Source of the DNA: Thermodesulfomicrobium sp. WS
Lineage (GTDB): Bacteria; Desulfobacterota; Desulfovibrionia; Desulfovibrionales; Desulfomicrobiaceae
Direction: 5' to 3'
Length of the DNA stretch: 64,000 nt
Assembly (NCBI RefSeq): GCF_027925145.1
Contig: NZ_AP027130.1
Span: forward strand, 1-64,000
Shown here: positions 13,450 to 21,310 of the stretch, piece after piece
How positions within the stretch are numbered: the stretch's first letter is position 1
Layout of the letters: each line of letters opens with the position of its first letter
Made by a program: the position numbers and the translations under genes
Notes under the pieces: model-generated
Seen by the model: only the letters and a program-made list of their open reading frames with translations
Told to the model about the DNA's origin: nothing
Databases searched by the model: none

Positions 13450-13480
13450 AGTGCCCTTCATGCTTGACATGAGGGGCACT
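13450..13480 (+). terminator. Hairpin terminator after DksA-type gene
   Basis: A near-perfect 13-bp inverted repeat (agtgccc-ttcatg / catgaggggcact) with a 5-nt loop, followed by a pyrimidine-rich cttcttct tract. It is placed between the DksA-type gene and the TonB receptor, and probably ends the former. Confidence 0.55.
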
Positions 13481-13555
13481 CTTCTTCTACCGGCCAGCAT
13501 ACTTTTTCTGCAAAAATATATCATAGAAGACATTTTTTCAGCCAAGGAGACGATG

Positions 13556-15457
13556 ATGCGCCGACTTCTTGCGACAATGGCGATGTGTGTGCTCGGTCTC
13601 TCGTCCGCCGGGGCGGAAACGCTGCCCACCATCACGGTGGAAGCCACGCCCATCATCGAAGCCAATCAGGTAGACCCGTTTGCATCCAGCTCTACGGTGG
13701 TGTCCCGGCAGCAGATGGAAGACCTCAACGCCGTGGACCTCCCCACAGCCCTGCGCCGCACCCCGGGAGTGACCATCTCCCGCTATAATCCGGTGGGCGC
13801 CTTTGGCGGGGCCGAAGGCGGCGGCATCTTCATCCGCGGTCTGGGTTCCAGCCGCCCTGGCGGCGAGGTCAAGACCCTCATTGACGGCGTACCGCTCATC
13901 ATGGGGGTGTGGAACCATCCGCTCCTCGACCTCATCTCCATCGATCCTGCCGAGCGCATCCAGGTGTTCAAGAGCCCCCAGCCGCAGGTGTTCGGCAATG
14001 CCCTGGCGGCCGTCAATCTCGTGCCCAGCATCCCCAAAAACCAAGGGTTCACCACCCACCTGCAGACCCAGGCGGGCAGCTCCAGTACCGTGATCCAAAA
14101 GGCGGAGCACGGCGGCCGCAGCGACAACTTCGCCTACCTCATCGGGCAAAGCTTTCGCCGCTCCAGCGGACACCGTGAAGACGCCGACGGCCGCATCACC
14201 GCGTACCATGCCAACACGCGCTACGATTGGGACACGGGCTGGTACATGGGCGCCTTTGGCCTCTATACCGACAATCTGGCCCATGATCCTGGGGTAGAAG
14301 GAAACGAAGCCGCCACCCAACAAGGCACGTATGCCACCCACGCCGGGCTTGGGATCTTCACCCTCGGCCACGACCTGCCTCAGGCCCGCGGCTCCATCAA
14401 GCTTTTTACCAACAGCGGCCACGGGGCCTGGACCGAGCAGCTCCCTCCGGACCGCGACACCATCAGCACCTTCACTGCCTGGGGGCTGCGGGCACAGGAA
14501 AACCTCGCCCCCTGGGAGGGCGGAAAAATCCGCCTCGGGCTCGACTGGGACAGCATGGACGGCCACGTGGATTTCACCAAGGCAAACGGCGCCGAGTCCG
14601 ACTGGGACACCTCAGGGTTCCAGATCCTCTCCCCGTATGCGGCCATCCACCACACCTTCGGCGATCCCTCATCCTGGTTCCTCACGCCCTCCATGGGCGC
14701 ACGGCTCACGAGCCATAGCGAGCTGGGCGCCCGGCTTGCCCCCCACGCCGGCGTGGTAGGCGGCTACGGCCCCACGCAGGTGCATGCCGGCTATTCCCGC
14801 GGTGTGCTCTATCCTGGCCTTGAAGTGCAGGTGTTCTCGCAAGCCGTCCTGCCTGCCTTGGGACAATCCTGGAAAGACCTGGACCCGGAAGTGCTCGACC
14901 ATTTTGAAGTGGGCCTGCGCCACGACTTCGGCACCCTGGCCCGGGCCGAGGCCACCCTCTTTCGTGACGCCGGCCGCGACCGCTATGTCATCGTCCCGGC
15001 CCCGCCCTTCCCGCCCCGTTACGCCAATGTGGAAGAATACACCCTGCGCGGGCTGGAACTGGCGCTCACCCTCTGGCCCACGGAAGACGTGAGCCTCTTT
15101 GCCGGCGCCACCTTCCTCGACCCCGAGCCCGCGGACCTGCCCTATGCCCCGCATACGAGCATCAGCTTGGGCGGCACCTGGAGCTTCCTTGAGCACTGGC
15201 GACTGGCCGTCGACGGCCAGCACGTCTCCTCCATGCACGTGGGATCTCAAGCACGGCGAGCCAACACGGAAAACACCAAGGAAGTGGATGCCTACACCGT
15301 GGTCAATGCCCGTCTCGGGTATGGCTGGACATGGGAGCGTCTCCAGGGAGAAATCTTCGTGGCCGCAGAGAACCTCTTTAACGCCGACTACGAATACCAG
15401 CCTGGCTACCCCATGCCTGGGACAACCGCCATGGTGGGACTCGATCTGCGCTTCTAG
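13556..15457 (+). CDS. TonB-dependent outer-membrane receptor (metal uptake)
   Basis: 633 aa. A signal peptide (about 1-20, ending SSAGA) is followed by a TonB-box-like TITVEA, a plug domain (about 35-150, with GGIFIRGLGS and LIDGVPL) and a beta-barrel that ends in Phe (GLDLRF), as outer-membrane barrels do. Length is at the small end for the family, like zinc or heme receptors. It is 12 nt ahead of a methyltransferase and a zinc-type ABC importer, so the cargo is probably a metal or metal complex. The second of two adjacent ATGs is chosen because AGGAG is then 6 nt away; the first (13553) is also possible. Confidence 0.85.
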   Translation: MRRLLATMAMCVLGLSSAGAETLPTITVEATPIIEANQVDPFASSSTVVSRQQMEDLNAVDLPTALRRTPGVTISRYNPVGAFGGAEGGGIFIRGLGSSRPGGEVKTLIDGVPLIMGVWNHPLLDLISIDPAERIQVFKSPQPQVFGNALAAVNLVPSIPKNQGFTTHLQTQAGSSSTVIQKAEHGGRSDNFAYLIGQSFRRSSGHREDADGRITAYHANTRYDWDTGWYMGAFGLYTDNLAHDPGVEGNEAATQQGTYATHAGLGIFTLGHDLPQARGSIKLFTNSGHGAWTEQLPPDRDTISTFTAWGLRAQENLAPWEGGKIRLGLDWDSMDGHVDFTKANGAESDWDTSGFQILSPYAAIHHTFGDPSSWFLTPSMGARLTSHSELGARLAPHAGVVGGYGPTQVHAGYSRGVLYPGLEVQVFSQAVLPALGQSWKDLDPEVLDHFEVGLRHDFGTLARAEATLFRDAGRDRYVIVPAPPFPPRYANVEEYTLRGLELALTLWPTEDVSLFAGATFLDPEPADLPYAPHTSISLGGTWSFLEHWRLAVDGQHVSSMHVGSQARRANTENTKEVDAYTVVNARLGYGWTWERLQGEIFVAAENLFNADYEYQPGYPMPGTTAMVGLDLRF

Positions 15458-15469
15458 GGCCCGCCGCTC

Positions 15470-16072
15470 ATGGATGCCCAGCGCCAATTCTTCGATGCCC
15501 GGGCCCACGACTGGGAGGCGCGCTGCTATCCTCCCGAGACGCGGGCCCGGCTGCAAGCCTTCCTGCCGAGCTGGCAGGTGGAGGCAGGGACCCATGTGCT
15601 GGACTTAGGCACCGGTCCGGGGGTGCTTTTGCCGTATCTCGCAGCCTACGGAGTGCGCGTGGTGGCTGTGGACATTTCCATGGCCATGCTCCAGCAGGCG
15701 GCGCGCAAGCCCATGGCCTCCGAGCTGGTGCAGGCCGACGCCCAACGGCTCCCCTTTGTGGACGCCACCTTCCATCAGGTCATCTGCTTTGCCGCCTTTC
15801 CCCATTTTCCCGACAAGGCGCAGGCGGCGCGGGAATGCGCCCGGGTGTTGCGGCCAGGGGGGAGCCTCGTCATCGCCCACCTCCTCTCCCGCGAAGAGTT
15901 GGCGCGGCACCACGGCCACCACGGGGCCGTGGCCGCAGACGTCCTCCCCGATGCCGCGGCCATGGAAGCCGTGCTGGCTGCAGCAGGGCTGCGTCTTATC
16001 GAGCTCGTTGACCAGCCAGGCCGCTATCTGGCACGGGCGCGACGTGAATCCGAGCCATCTTATCCTTCGTGA
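15470..16072 (+). CDS. Class I SAM-dependent methyltransferase in metal-uptake operon
   Basis: 200 aa. Motif I VLDLGTGPGVLLPYL (about residue 43) binds S-adenosylmethionine; VVAVDIS is motif II and LRPGGSLVIAH is the post-III segment, as in UbiE/Methyltransf_11 proteins. A His cluster HHGHH lies at residues 147-151 and could bind metal. It sits between the TonB receptor and the ABC ATPase, with its stop overlapping the ATPase start. The substrate is unknown; in this setting a metal ligand or metallophore-type molecule is one inference. Confidence 0.8.
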   Translation: MDAQRQFFDARAHDWEARCYPPETRARLQAFLPSWQVEAGTHVLDLGTGPGVLLPYLAAYGVRVVAVDISMAMLQQAARKPMASELVQADAQRLPFVDATFHQVICFAAFPHFPDKAQAARECARVLRPGGSLVIAHLLSREELARHHGHHGAVAADVLPDAAAMEAVLAAAGLRLIELVDQPGRYLARARRESEPSYPS

Positions 16073-16661
16073 CCTCGTCTGCCGCCTCGGGGACCAAGAG
16101 GCCGTCGGCGCGGTCAGCCTGGAGCTTGCCCCGGGCGAGCACGTCGCCCTTCTTGGCAGCAATGGTGCAGGCAAAAGCACCCTGCTGCGCGCCATCCTGG
16201 GCCTTGCCCCGGTGCATGCCGGCAGCATCCTCGTGGACGGCCGCCAGCAGCCCCGGCCCTGTCCTGCCTCCTGGGCCCGAACCATGGCCTGGATCCCCCA
16301 ACGCCCGCCGCGGGGAGAAATTCCCTTTCCACTGCGGGAGCTCCTCGCCCATCCCCGGGCGTGGGCATGGGGAGAACGCCTGGGGCTTGGGGCGCTGCGA
16401 AACCGGCCGCTCTCGCAGCTCTCCGGGGGTGAACTGCAGCGGGCCTACGTAGCCCGGGCCCTTGGCCAGGTGGAGGCCGGCGCCGGGCTCCTCCTGGCCG
16501 ACGAGCCCACCGCAGCCCTGGATTTTTCCGGCCAGAACGAAGTGGGGGAGATCCTCGCGGCGATTCCCGTCACCCTCCTGCTCGTCACCCATGACCCGGC
16601 CCAGGCCAAACGCTGCCAGCGCTGCCTCACCATGGCCCAAGGAAGGATCCGCAGCCCATGA
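16044..16661 (+). CDS. znuC: Metal ABC transporter, ATP-binding protein
   Basis: 205 aa, short for the family (usually 230-260). Walker A GSNGAGKST (about residue 42), signature LSGGELQR, Walker B LLLADEPT and H-loop LLVTHD are all present. The start is taken as GTG at 16044, overlapping the methyltransferase by 29 bp, because no ATG exists before the Walker A region; the start is therefore uncertain. It pairs with the ABC-3 permease that follows (ATGA overlap). Zinc is the likeliest ion; manganese or iron cannot be excluded. Confidence 0.83.
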   Translation: MNPSHLILRDLVCRLGDQEAVGAVSLELAPGEHVALLGSNGAGKSTLLRAILGLAPVHAGSILVDGRQQPRPCPASWARTMAWIPQRPPRGEIPFPLRELLAHPRAWAWGERLGLGALRNRPLSQLSGGELQRAYVARALGQVEAGAGLLLADEPTAALDFSGQNEVGEILAAIPVTLLLVTHDPAQAKRCQRCLTMAQGRIRSP

Positions 16662-17479
16662 CCGACCTCCTGAGCCTCCTGAGTCTGCCCGCAGTGCTCC
16701 GCGGTCTGGTAGCCATGGTGGTATGCGGGATTTTCCTGCCCGTGGCAGGGGTGGCCATCGTGGCCCTCAACATCTATCCGTTGCGCTTCACCATCATGCA
16801 CACGGCCCTCCTCGGCCTGGCGGTGGGCGGGTGGCTGGGCGCGCCACCGGTAGCCGTGGCCATGGTGCTGTGCGCCGCCACCGGAGCAGGGCTTGGCGCC
16901 CTGGCACCCTGCCCGCGCAGCGCGGCGGCGGCCATGGGGTTTCTCATGCCCGTGGTCATTGCCGTAGCCTTCCTCGTCTTGGCGGCCACCGGGGTCCATG
17001 CCACGGATGCCTTTGCCCTGCTGTGGGGATCGGTCCTGGTGGCGTCCTGGGGCGAAGTGGGGGTTCTCACCGCCGTGGGGGCAGGGATGCTGGGGCTTGC
17101 CTGCGCAGGGCGGCGCCAACTCGCCCTCTACCTCCTGGACCCGGAGCTCGCCTGGACAAGCGGGGTGGAAACCCGCCGCCTGGGCGCCCTCCTGCTGACG
17201 ATCCTGGCCGTGGCCATGGCCGCTTCGGTACGCCTCACTGGGGCACTCCTCGTGGACGCCGTCACCATCCTGCCGGCCTTGACCGCCCGAGCCATGGCCA
17301 CCAGCCTGACATCGATGACACTCCTGGCCATGGTCGCCGGCCTTACCGGAAATCTTTTGGGATTTGCTTTGGCCCTGGTGCTGGATATCCCGCCCGGGCC
17401 CATCCTCGTCATCACCGCAGGCGGACTCACCCTGGCTGCGCACCTCGTGCGCACCCCCATTCGAAGGAGACACCCATGA
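16658..17479 (+). CDS. znuB: Metal ABC transporter permease (ABC-3 family)
   Basis: 273 aa with about eight membrane segments. It has the family pattern, including an early segment with an FTIMHTALLGLAVG block and the late LVDAVTILPALTARAMA segment typical of ZnuB/TroC permeases. It forms the inner-membrane channel for the ion delivered by the binding protein. It starts within the stop of the ATPase gene and ends within the start of the binding-protein gene, so all three are translationally coupled. Confidence 0.86.
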   Translation: MTDLLSLLSLPAVLRGLVAMVVCGIFLPVAGVAIVALNIYPLRFTIMHTALLGLAVGGWLGAPPVAVAMVLCAATGAGLGALAPCPRSAAAAMGFLMPVVIAVAFLVLAATGVHATDAFALLWGSVLVASWGEVGVLTAVGAGMLGLACAGRRQLALYLLDPELAWTSGVETRRLGALLLTILAVAMAASVRLTGALLVDAVTILPALTARAMATSLTSMTLLAMVAGLTGNLLGFALALVLDIPPGPILVITAGGLTLAAHLVRTPIRRRHP

Positions 17480-18210
17480 TGCGCCGGACCACACTCCTCG
17501 GTTCACTGATGTTCCTGCTGATGGCCCTGCCTGCCCACGCCGGGGGCGTGGTGGCCTCCACCTCCTGGGCGGCGGCCATGGCGCGCGCCGCCGGCGCCAC
17601 CGAGGTGCGGATCATCGCCCCGGAAGGACTCCAGCACCCGCCGGACTACGACCCCAAGCCTTCGGACCTCATGGCCATACGCCAAGCGCAGGTGGTGGTG
17701 TTCGGCGGTTTTGAAGGCTTTGCCGCCAAACTCCTGGAGGCCGCAGGGAGCTCGGCGCAGGTGGTGCGCCTGCATCTCTCCTACGACCCGCATACCGTGG
17801 AAACCGAAGTGCTGCGCCTCGGCGAGATCCTTGGCACTTCTCCCGCGGCCCAAGCCTTCGCGGCCCAATGGCGCACGGAAGTGGCTGCAGCGCAAGCCCG
17901 CTTGCGGCCTCTCGCCCGCGGCCGCACCTGCATCGCCCATGTCTTTTTCGCGCCCTGGGCCGAGCTCGCCGGCCTTCCGGTGCGCGATACCTTCGGTCCC
18001 AAGCCCCTCTCCATCCCCCAGCTCGGAAGACTCGCCGCGCTTCGGCCCGAATTTATCCTCGACAACGCCCACATGCCCCAGGCCCAAGCCTTGGCGGAAG
18101 CCACCGGCGCACGACGCATCGTCCTCGCCAACTTCCCCGGTCCCGGACAGGGATTGCTCGACGTCCTGCACGCCAATGCCGCGGCCCTGGAGCGCGCCCT
18201 GCAGGATTAG
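17476..18210 (+). CDS. znuA: Metal ABC transporter substrate-binding protein (ZnuA-like)
   Basis: 244 aa. A signal peptide (about 1-22, ending PAHA) precedes a cluster A-I binding protein. The segment EGLQHPPDYDPKPSDL (about residue 55) holds the metal-ligand His and the Y.P.PSD signature of ZnuA/TroA proteins. A second His lies in CIAHVFF, and the acidic DNAHMP segment follows. The His-rich loop of E. coli ZnuA is absent and the protein is about 50 residues shorter than usual. AAGGAGA precedes the start. Zinc is inferred from family, not proven. Confidence 0.82.
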   Translation: MMRRTTLLGSLMFLLMALPAHAGGVVASTSWAAAMARAAGATEVRIIAPEGLQHPPDYDPKPSDLMAIRQAQVVVFGGFEGFAAKLLEAAGSSAQVVRLHLSYDPHTVETEVLRLGEILGTSPAAQAFAAQWRTEVAAAQARLRPLARGRTCIAHVFFAPWAELAGLPVRDTFGPKPLSIPQLGRLAALRPEFILDNAHMPQAQALAEATGARRIVLANFPGPGQGLLDVLHANAAALERALQD

Positions 18211-19583
18211 TCCGTACCCGCACAAGCACCTGCCACAGTACCGCGCACCCCGGATGCAAGCAGGGTGTCGACGAGCTCGGCCACCCCAGCGTCGGCGCAT
18301 GCAGGCAGGCGCAGATCCGCCGTGGCCTGGGTCCGGGGCGCGGCATTGGCCACGGCCGCGGCCAAACCGCACAGGGCAAAGAGGTGGGCGTCGTTTTCGT
18401 TGTCCCCCACAGCGATGCTCGCCAAGACCGGCCAAGCTTGCTGGGAAAATATCCAGCGCGCCGCCGTGCCCTTGCCGCAGCCTGCCGGGAGAATCTCGAG
18501 GAAATGCCGGTCGCTGCGGCATACCTCACAGCCCGCCGCCGAGGCCACCTGCCGCACCTGGGCCTCGATCTGCGCCGCACCTTCTTCGAGCACCACGAGG
18601 AGCTTGAGGATGGGGCCGGAGAGCCTGGTGCCTGCAGGCACGAGCTCGCCGTAGCGGGCAAAGGCGGCGGAGTACGCCTCCTGCCACGCGCCTCGGGGCT
18701 CGATGCCCGCCACCCGGTACACCGCCACCCCCAGACCCAAGGCGCTCAAGGCTGCCACCAGGTCTTCGGCAAACTCCGGCAAGTGCGCCACCACTTCCAC
18801 ACCGCCAGGCCCCACGGCGCAGGTGCCGTTGGCCGCCACGTGCCAGCCGGAGAGCCCCCATTTTTGGGCATGCGCCCAGGTGCTCGCCGGGTGTTTGCCC
18901 GAGGCCAGGCTCACCCGACCGCCAGCCTCGAGGTAGCGGGCAAAGGCCGCCTGCACCGCTGGCGGGAGCTCTCCACCGGGGACAAGGAGGGTGTTGTCGA
19001 TATCGCACACCAGCCACGGAAGCCCCCAGGCGTCCATGCAGGCGGCCCAAAACCGGCGCACTTCGGCCACCAGGCGCTGGGCGCGCCTTGCCTTGGCCTC
19101 GTTTCCCGGATGGCGTTCCACGATATCCCAAAAACGCTGCCCCAGGCTCACCCGGCCACCGATGCCGGCGGCGCGCCAATCGCACAGCGTCGTGGCCTCC
19201 ACCAACCACGCGGCCTCAGCACGCGGCGCCCGCGCAGCGTAGGCCTGCCGGATTGCAGGTGGGAGGTGATCTCCCTCACCAGCCCGGGAGTGGCGCAGCA
19301 CGGCCTCCACAATCCAGGGGTCCTCGCCGCACCGCTCCAAAAAGAGCGCCCCATCCAGGGGATGATAGCCGGTCTGCATCACGGCAGGTGCGTAGCCGAT
19401 GTCATGGGCCAAGGCGGCGCGCGCAAGCTGCTGCGTGGCTGGGGACGAAAGCCCGAGCACGGCGGCCACATCCGCGGCAACACCGGCGGCGTCGCGCATG
19501 TGCTGCAAGCGGGCGGGATTGTCGGCAAAAAACACATCCAATTGCCCCTGCCATTTACATTTTTCCTGCACACGGCTATCCAC
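18207..19583 (-). CDS. HD-domain and HAD-phosphatase fusion protein
   Basis: About 458 aa. The N-terminal part is an HD domain (AALAHDIGYA and a following GYHPLDG His, later TLCDW Asp). The C-terminal part is a Cof-type HAD phosphatase: motif I CDIDNTLL (about residue 215), SLASGK, GCGKGTAARW with the motif III Lys, and motif IV GDNENDAHLF. HD plus HAD in one chain suggests sequential removal of phosphates from a nucleotide or sugar phosphate. I prefer the GTG at 19583 (GGAG 7 nt upstream; it overlaps the preceding gene's stop), but an ATG at 19610 is in frame. The neighbour upstream is the Cys-rich gene. Confidence 0.75.
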   Translation of the reverse strand: MDSRVQEKCKWQGQLDVFFADNPARLQHMRDAAGVAADVAAVLGLSSPATQQLARAALAHDIGYAPAVMQTGYHPLDGALFLERCGEDPWIVEAVLRHSRAGEGDHLPPAIRQAYAARAPRAEAAWLVEATTLCDWRAAGIGGRVSLGQRFWDIVERHPGNEAKARRAQRLVAEVRRFWAACMDAWGLPWLVCDIDNTLLVPGGELPPAVQAAFARYLEAGGRVSLASGKHPASTWAHAQKWGLSGWHVAANGTCAVGPGGVEVVAHLPEFAEDLVAALSALGLGVAVYRVAGIEPRGAWQEAYSAAFARYGELVPAGTRLSGPILKLLVVLEEGAAQIEAQVRQVASAAGCEVCRSDRHFLEILPAGCGKGTAARWIFSQQAWPVLASIAVGDNENDAHLFALCGLAAAVANAAPRTQATADLRLPACADAGVAELVDTLLASGVRGTVAGACAGTD

Positions 19584-20076
19584 GACGCCACTCCATTTGA
19601 GGTTTGCCATGAAATACTCGCTCTGCCTGCGCATCCTTGCCGCCATCTGCCGAAAGCTCTGGGCCGTGCTCCTTTTTCTCAGCCTCTTTGCCGCAAGCCA
19701 CGTCCTCAACTTCGCCTGGCCCACTATCGCGCGCAGCGCCACCAGTCTTGCCGGGCTGATCCAGCAATTCCTCGCCCCCTAGCGCAGGAAAGAGCAACTG
19801 GCGCAGACGCACCGCCCGCCCCAACCGAAAAGGGTGCAGGGCGCAGGGCTCATGCACGCCCATGACGGCTCCTGCCGGACAGTCCGCCACATCTTCAACC
19901 GAACCCGCACACGCCAGACAAAACGCCCGCACCCGGGCCAAAAGCCGCGGAGCGCCTTCGTCCTCCGCCACCCCTTCGAGCGGGCACTCGCCACACCCAA
20001 GGGCCTGCACCCGGCCGCCCCGACACCAGGAACACATCCGCCGCACGGCCCGCAACACCACCGATGCTTGCTGCAT
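19576..20076 (-). CDS. Cys-rich small protein, putative zinc-ribbon
   Basis: 166 aa with an excellent GGAGG 6 nt before the ATG. The first 90 residues hold paired cysteines (CSWC, CGEC, CLAC, then DCPAG and EPCALHPFRLGR). The C..CAL.P.R.G ending resembles small Cys-rich proteins seen in Desulfovibrio-type genomes. Residues after about 95 are charged and low in complexity and lie antisense to a small hydrophobic reading frame, so the C-terminal part is less certain. Its stop overlaps the proposed start of the HD-HAD gene. Function unknown; metal or nucleic-acid binding is a guess from the cysteines. Confidence 0.6.
   Translation of the reverse strand: MQQASVVLRAVRRMCSWCRGGRVQALGCGECPLEGVAEDEGAPRLLARVRAFCLACAGSVEDVADCPAGAVMGVHEPCALHPFRLGRAVRLRQLLFPALGGEELLDQPGKTGGAARDSGPGEVEDVACGKEAEKKEHGPELSADGGKDAQAERVFHGKPQMEWRRG
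19609..19782 (+). CDS. Possible small single-span membrane protein
   Basis: 57 aa with one hydrophobic segment (LWAVLLFLSLFAASHVLNF, about residues 17-35) between basic ends, and a GAGG 6 nt before the ATG. Codon third positions are G/C-rich, as in neighbouring genes. It lies antisense to the 3' end of the Cys-rich gene and touches the HD-HAD start, so probably only one strand is coding here. Reported as an alternative, not a firm gene. Confidence 0.3.
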   Translation: MKYSLCLRILAAICRKLWAVLLFLSLFAASHVLNFAWPTIARSATSLAGLIQQFLAP

Positions 20077-20298
20077 GTCCGCCTCCTGCCGCGGTTGCTA
20101 CCCCCTTTGCGGCCAAAGGCCAAGATCGCGCCAACCGCCCCCTCCACATGCCCCACAACAAAGCGTCCTGCAGAACGCCAGGCAGAAAAATACATACAAC
20201 TATTTGTATTTTCATACTTTTATTTTTTTATCGATTATTGACCCAGGGTCACATTTTTCCTTGACACCTCCCCACCCCGGCGCATAGAGAGGCTTTCC
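20077..20298 (+). promoter_or_regulatory. Control region of aromatic supraoperon
   Basis: No gene is seen. 20190-20240 is strongly AT-rich. Two palindromes stand out: atacaa-ctat-ttgtat (20194-20209) and TGACCC-A-GGGTCA (20239-20251), both perfect. A plausible promoter is TTCATA (20211-20216), 16-bp spacer, GATTAT (20233-20238), which would start transcription inside the second palindrome, so that site could be an operator. A consensus TTGACA at 20261 is also present, but its only -10 partner would start transcription past the leader Shine-Dalgarno. Confidence 0.45.
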
Positions 20299-20388
20299 AT
20301 GAAGCGCGAAAACCTCCTCCAGAACCGCCGGTACTTTTTTTGGTACTTTTATGGAAACAGGGCCTGTGGTCTGGAGGGGCTGTCGTAG
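20299..20388 (+). CDS. Aromatic leader peptide (Phe/Tyr/Trp), 29 aa
   Basis: A 29-codon frame with GAGAGG 6 nt before the ATG. Codons 12-18 (20332-20352) read Tyr-Phe-Phe-Trp-Tyr-Phe-Tyr: seven aromatic codons in a row, covering all three products of the downstream pathway. The frame ends at TAG 20386-20388, just before an intrinsic terminator. This is the layout of a leader peptide whose translation is slowed by shortage of charged tRNA-Phe, tRNA-Tyr or tRNA-Trp. The protein is not expected to have a function of its own. Confidence 0.88.
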   Translation: MKRENLLQNRRYFFWYFYGNRACGLEGLS

Positions 20389-20447
20389 CGTTTACACATC
20401 ACGAACATCCACCGAAGGGCCGCAGGCGCAAAGCCGGCGGCCCTTCG
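20316..20447 (+). promoter_or_regulatory. Attenuator with alternative RNA folds (segments 1-4)
   Basis: Segment 1 (20316-20326) pairs with segment 2 (20368-20377): seven Watson-Crick pairs plus three more across a one-base bulge. Segment 2 (20362-20372) can instead pair with segment 3 (20417-20427): 11 pairs, three of them G-U. Segment 3 (20413-20423) can also pair with segment 4 (20437-20447) as the terminator. Folds 2:3 and 3:4 exclude each other. Stalling at the aromatic codons would mask segment 1, freeing 2 to pair with 3 and allow read-through; finishing at the stop codon would cover segment 2 and allow the terminator. Confidence 0.85.
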
Positions 20448-20455
20448 AGTTTTTC
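20413..20455 (+). terminator. Leader terminator (attenuator stem 3:4)
   Basis: A perfect 11-bp stem, cgaagggccgc (20413-20423) with gcggcccttcg (20437-20447), and a 13-nt loop, followed by a run of T at 20450-20454. It stands between the leader stop codon and the first structural gene, 39 nt before that gene's start. Confidence 0.88.
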
Positions 20456-20493
20456 GGGCCGCCGGGGCCGGGCCCCAAACCAAGGAGGAGGCC

Positions 20494-21300
20494 ATGAACC
20501 TGGGAAAAAGCGTTCGTTTGGAACGGATCTTCAACCGCAACACCGGCAAGACCATCATCGTGCCCTTGGACCACGGCACCACCGTGGGCCCCATCGCCGG
20601 CCTGGTAGACATGCGGGACACCATCAACAAGGTGGCTGAAGGCGGAGCCAACGCCGTCCTCATGCACAAGGGCCTGCCCCGCTGTTCCCACCGCGGCAAG
20701 GGCCGGGACGTGGGGCTCATCATCCACCTGTCCGCCAGCACCACCCTCTCGCCCTTCCCCAATGCCAAGACCCTGGTGGCCACCGTGGAAGACGGCCTGC
20801 GCCTGGGGGCGGACGCCGTGTCCGTACACCTCAATCTTGGCGACGAGACCGAGCGCGACATGCTGCGGGACGTGGGCGAAGTGTCCTCCCGGGCCGAATC
20901 CTGGGGCATGCCGCTTCTGGCCATGGTCTACGCCCGCGGCCCCAAAGTGAAATCCGAATGGGACCCGGCTACGGTAGCGCACTGCGCCCGGGTGGCCGAG
21001 GAATTGGGCGCAGATGTCGTGAAAGTCCCGTACACCGGGGATCCGGAGAGCTTTTCCCGGGTCACGGAAGCCTGCTGCATCCCGGTAGTCATCGCCGGCG
21101 GCCCCAAGATGGGCTCGGTGCGCGAAATCCTCCAGACCGCCCACGACAGCCTCAAGGCCGGCGGTTCCGGGCTTTCCATGGGCCGCAACATCTTCCAGGC
21201 CGAAGACCCCACCCGCTTGGTGCAGGCCCTGCACGCCGTAGTGCACCTGGACTACGACGTGGACCAGGCCCTCGCCCTCATGCACACCCCCAGCGCCTAA
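20494..21300 (+). CDS. 2-amino-3,7-dideoxy-D-threo-hept-6-ulosonate (ADH) synthase
   Basis: 268 aa, a class I aldolase of the FbaB/DhnA fold. In the archaeal-type aromatic route this enzyme joins 6-deoxy-5-ketofructose phosphate with aspartate semialdehyde to give ADH, replacing DAHP synthase. PLDHGTT (about residue 24) is the conserved Asp/His active-site segment; the Schiff-base Lys is expected in [10 protein letters not shown] (about residue 174); AGGPKMGSV closes the phosphate site. AAGGAGGAGG precedes the ATG. Its place directly ahead of DHQ synthase II supports the call. Confidence 0.92.
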   Translation: MNLGKSVRLERIFNRNTGKTIIVPLDHGTTVGPIAGLVDMRDTINKVAEGGANAVLMHKGLPRCSHRGKGRDVGLIIHLSASTTLSPFPNAKTLVATVEDGLRLGADAVSVHLNLGDETERDMLRDVGEVSSRAESWGMPLLAMVYARGPKVKSEWDPATVAHCARVAEELGADVVKVPYTGDPESFSRVTEACCIPVVIAGGPKMGSVREILQTAHDSLKAGGSGLSMGRNIFQAEDPTRLVQALHAVVHLDYDVDQALALMHTPSA

Positions 21301-21310
21301 AGGACTCGCC

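Noticed and set aside
20261-20290. Consensus TTGACA with TAGAGA as the promoter of the aromatic leader
   Set aside because: Transcription would start near 20297, after the leader's Shine-Dalgarno. An upstream start in the AT-rich stretch fits better, although leaderless translation cannot be fully excluded.
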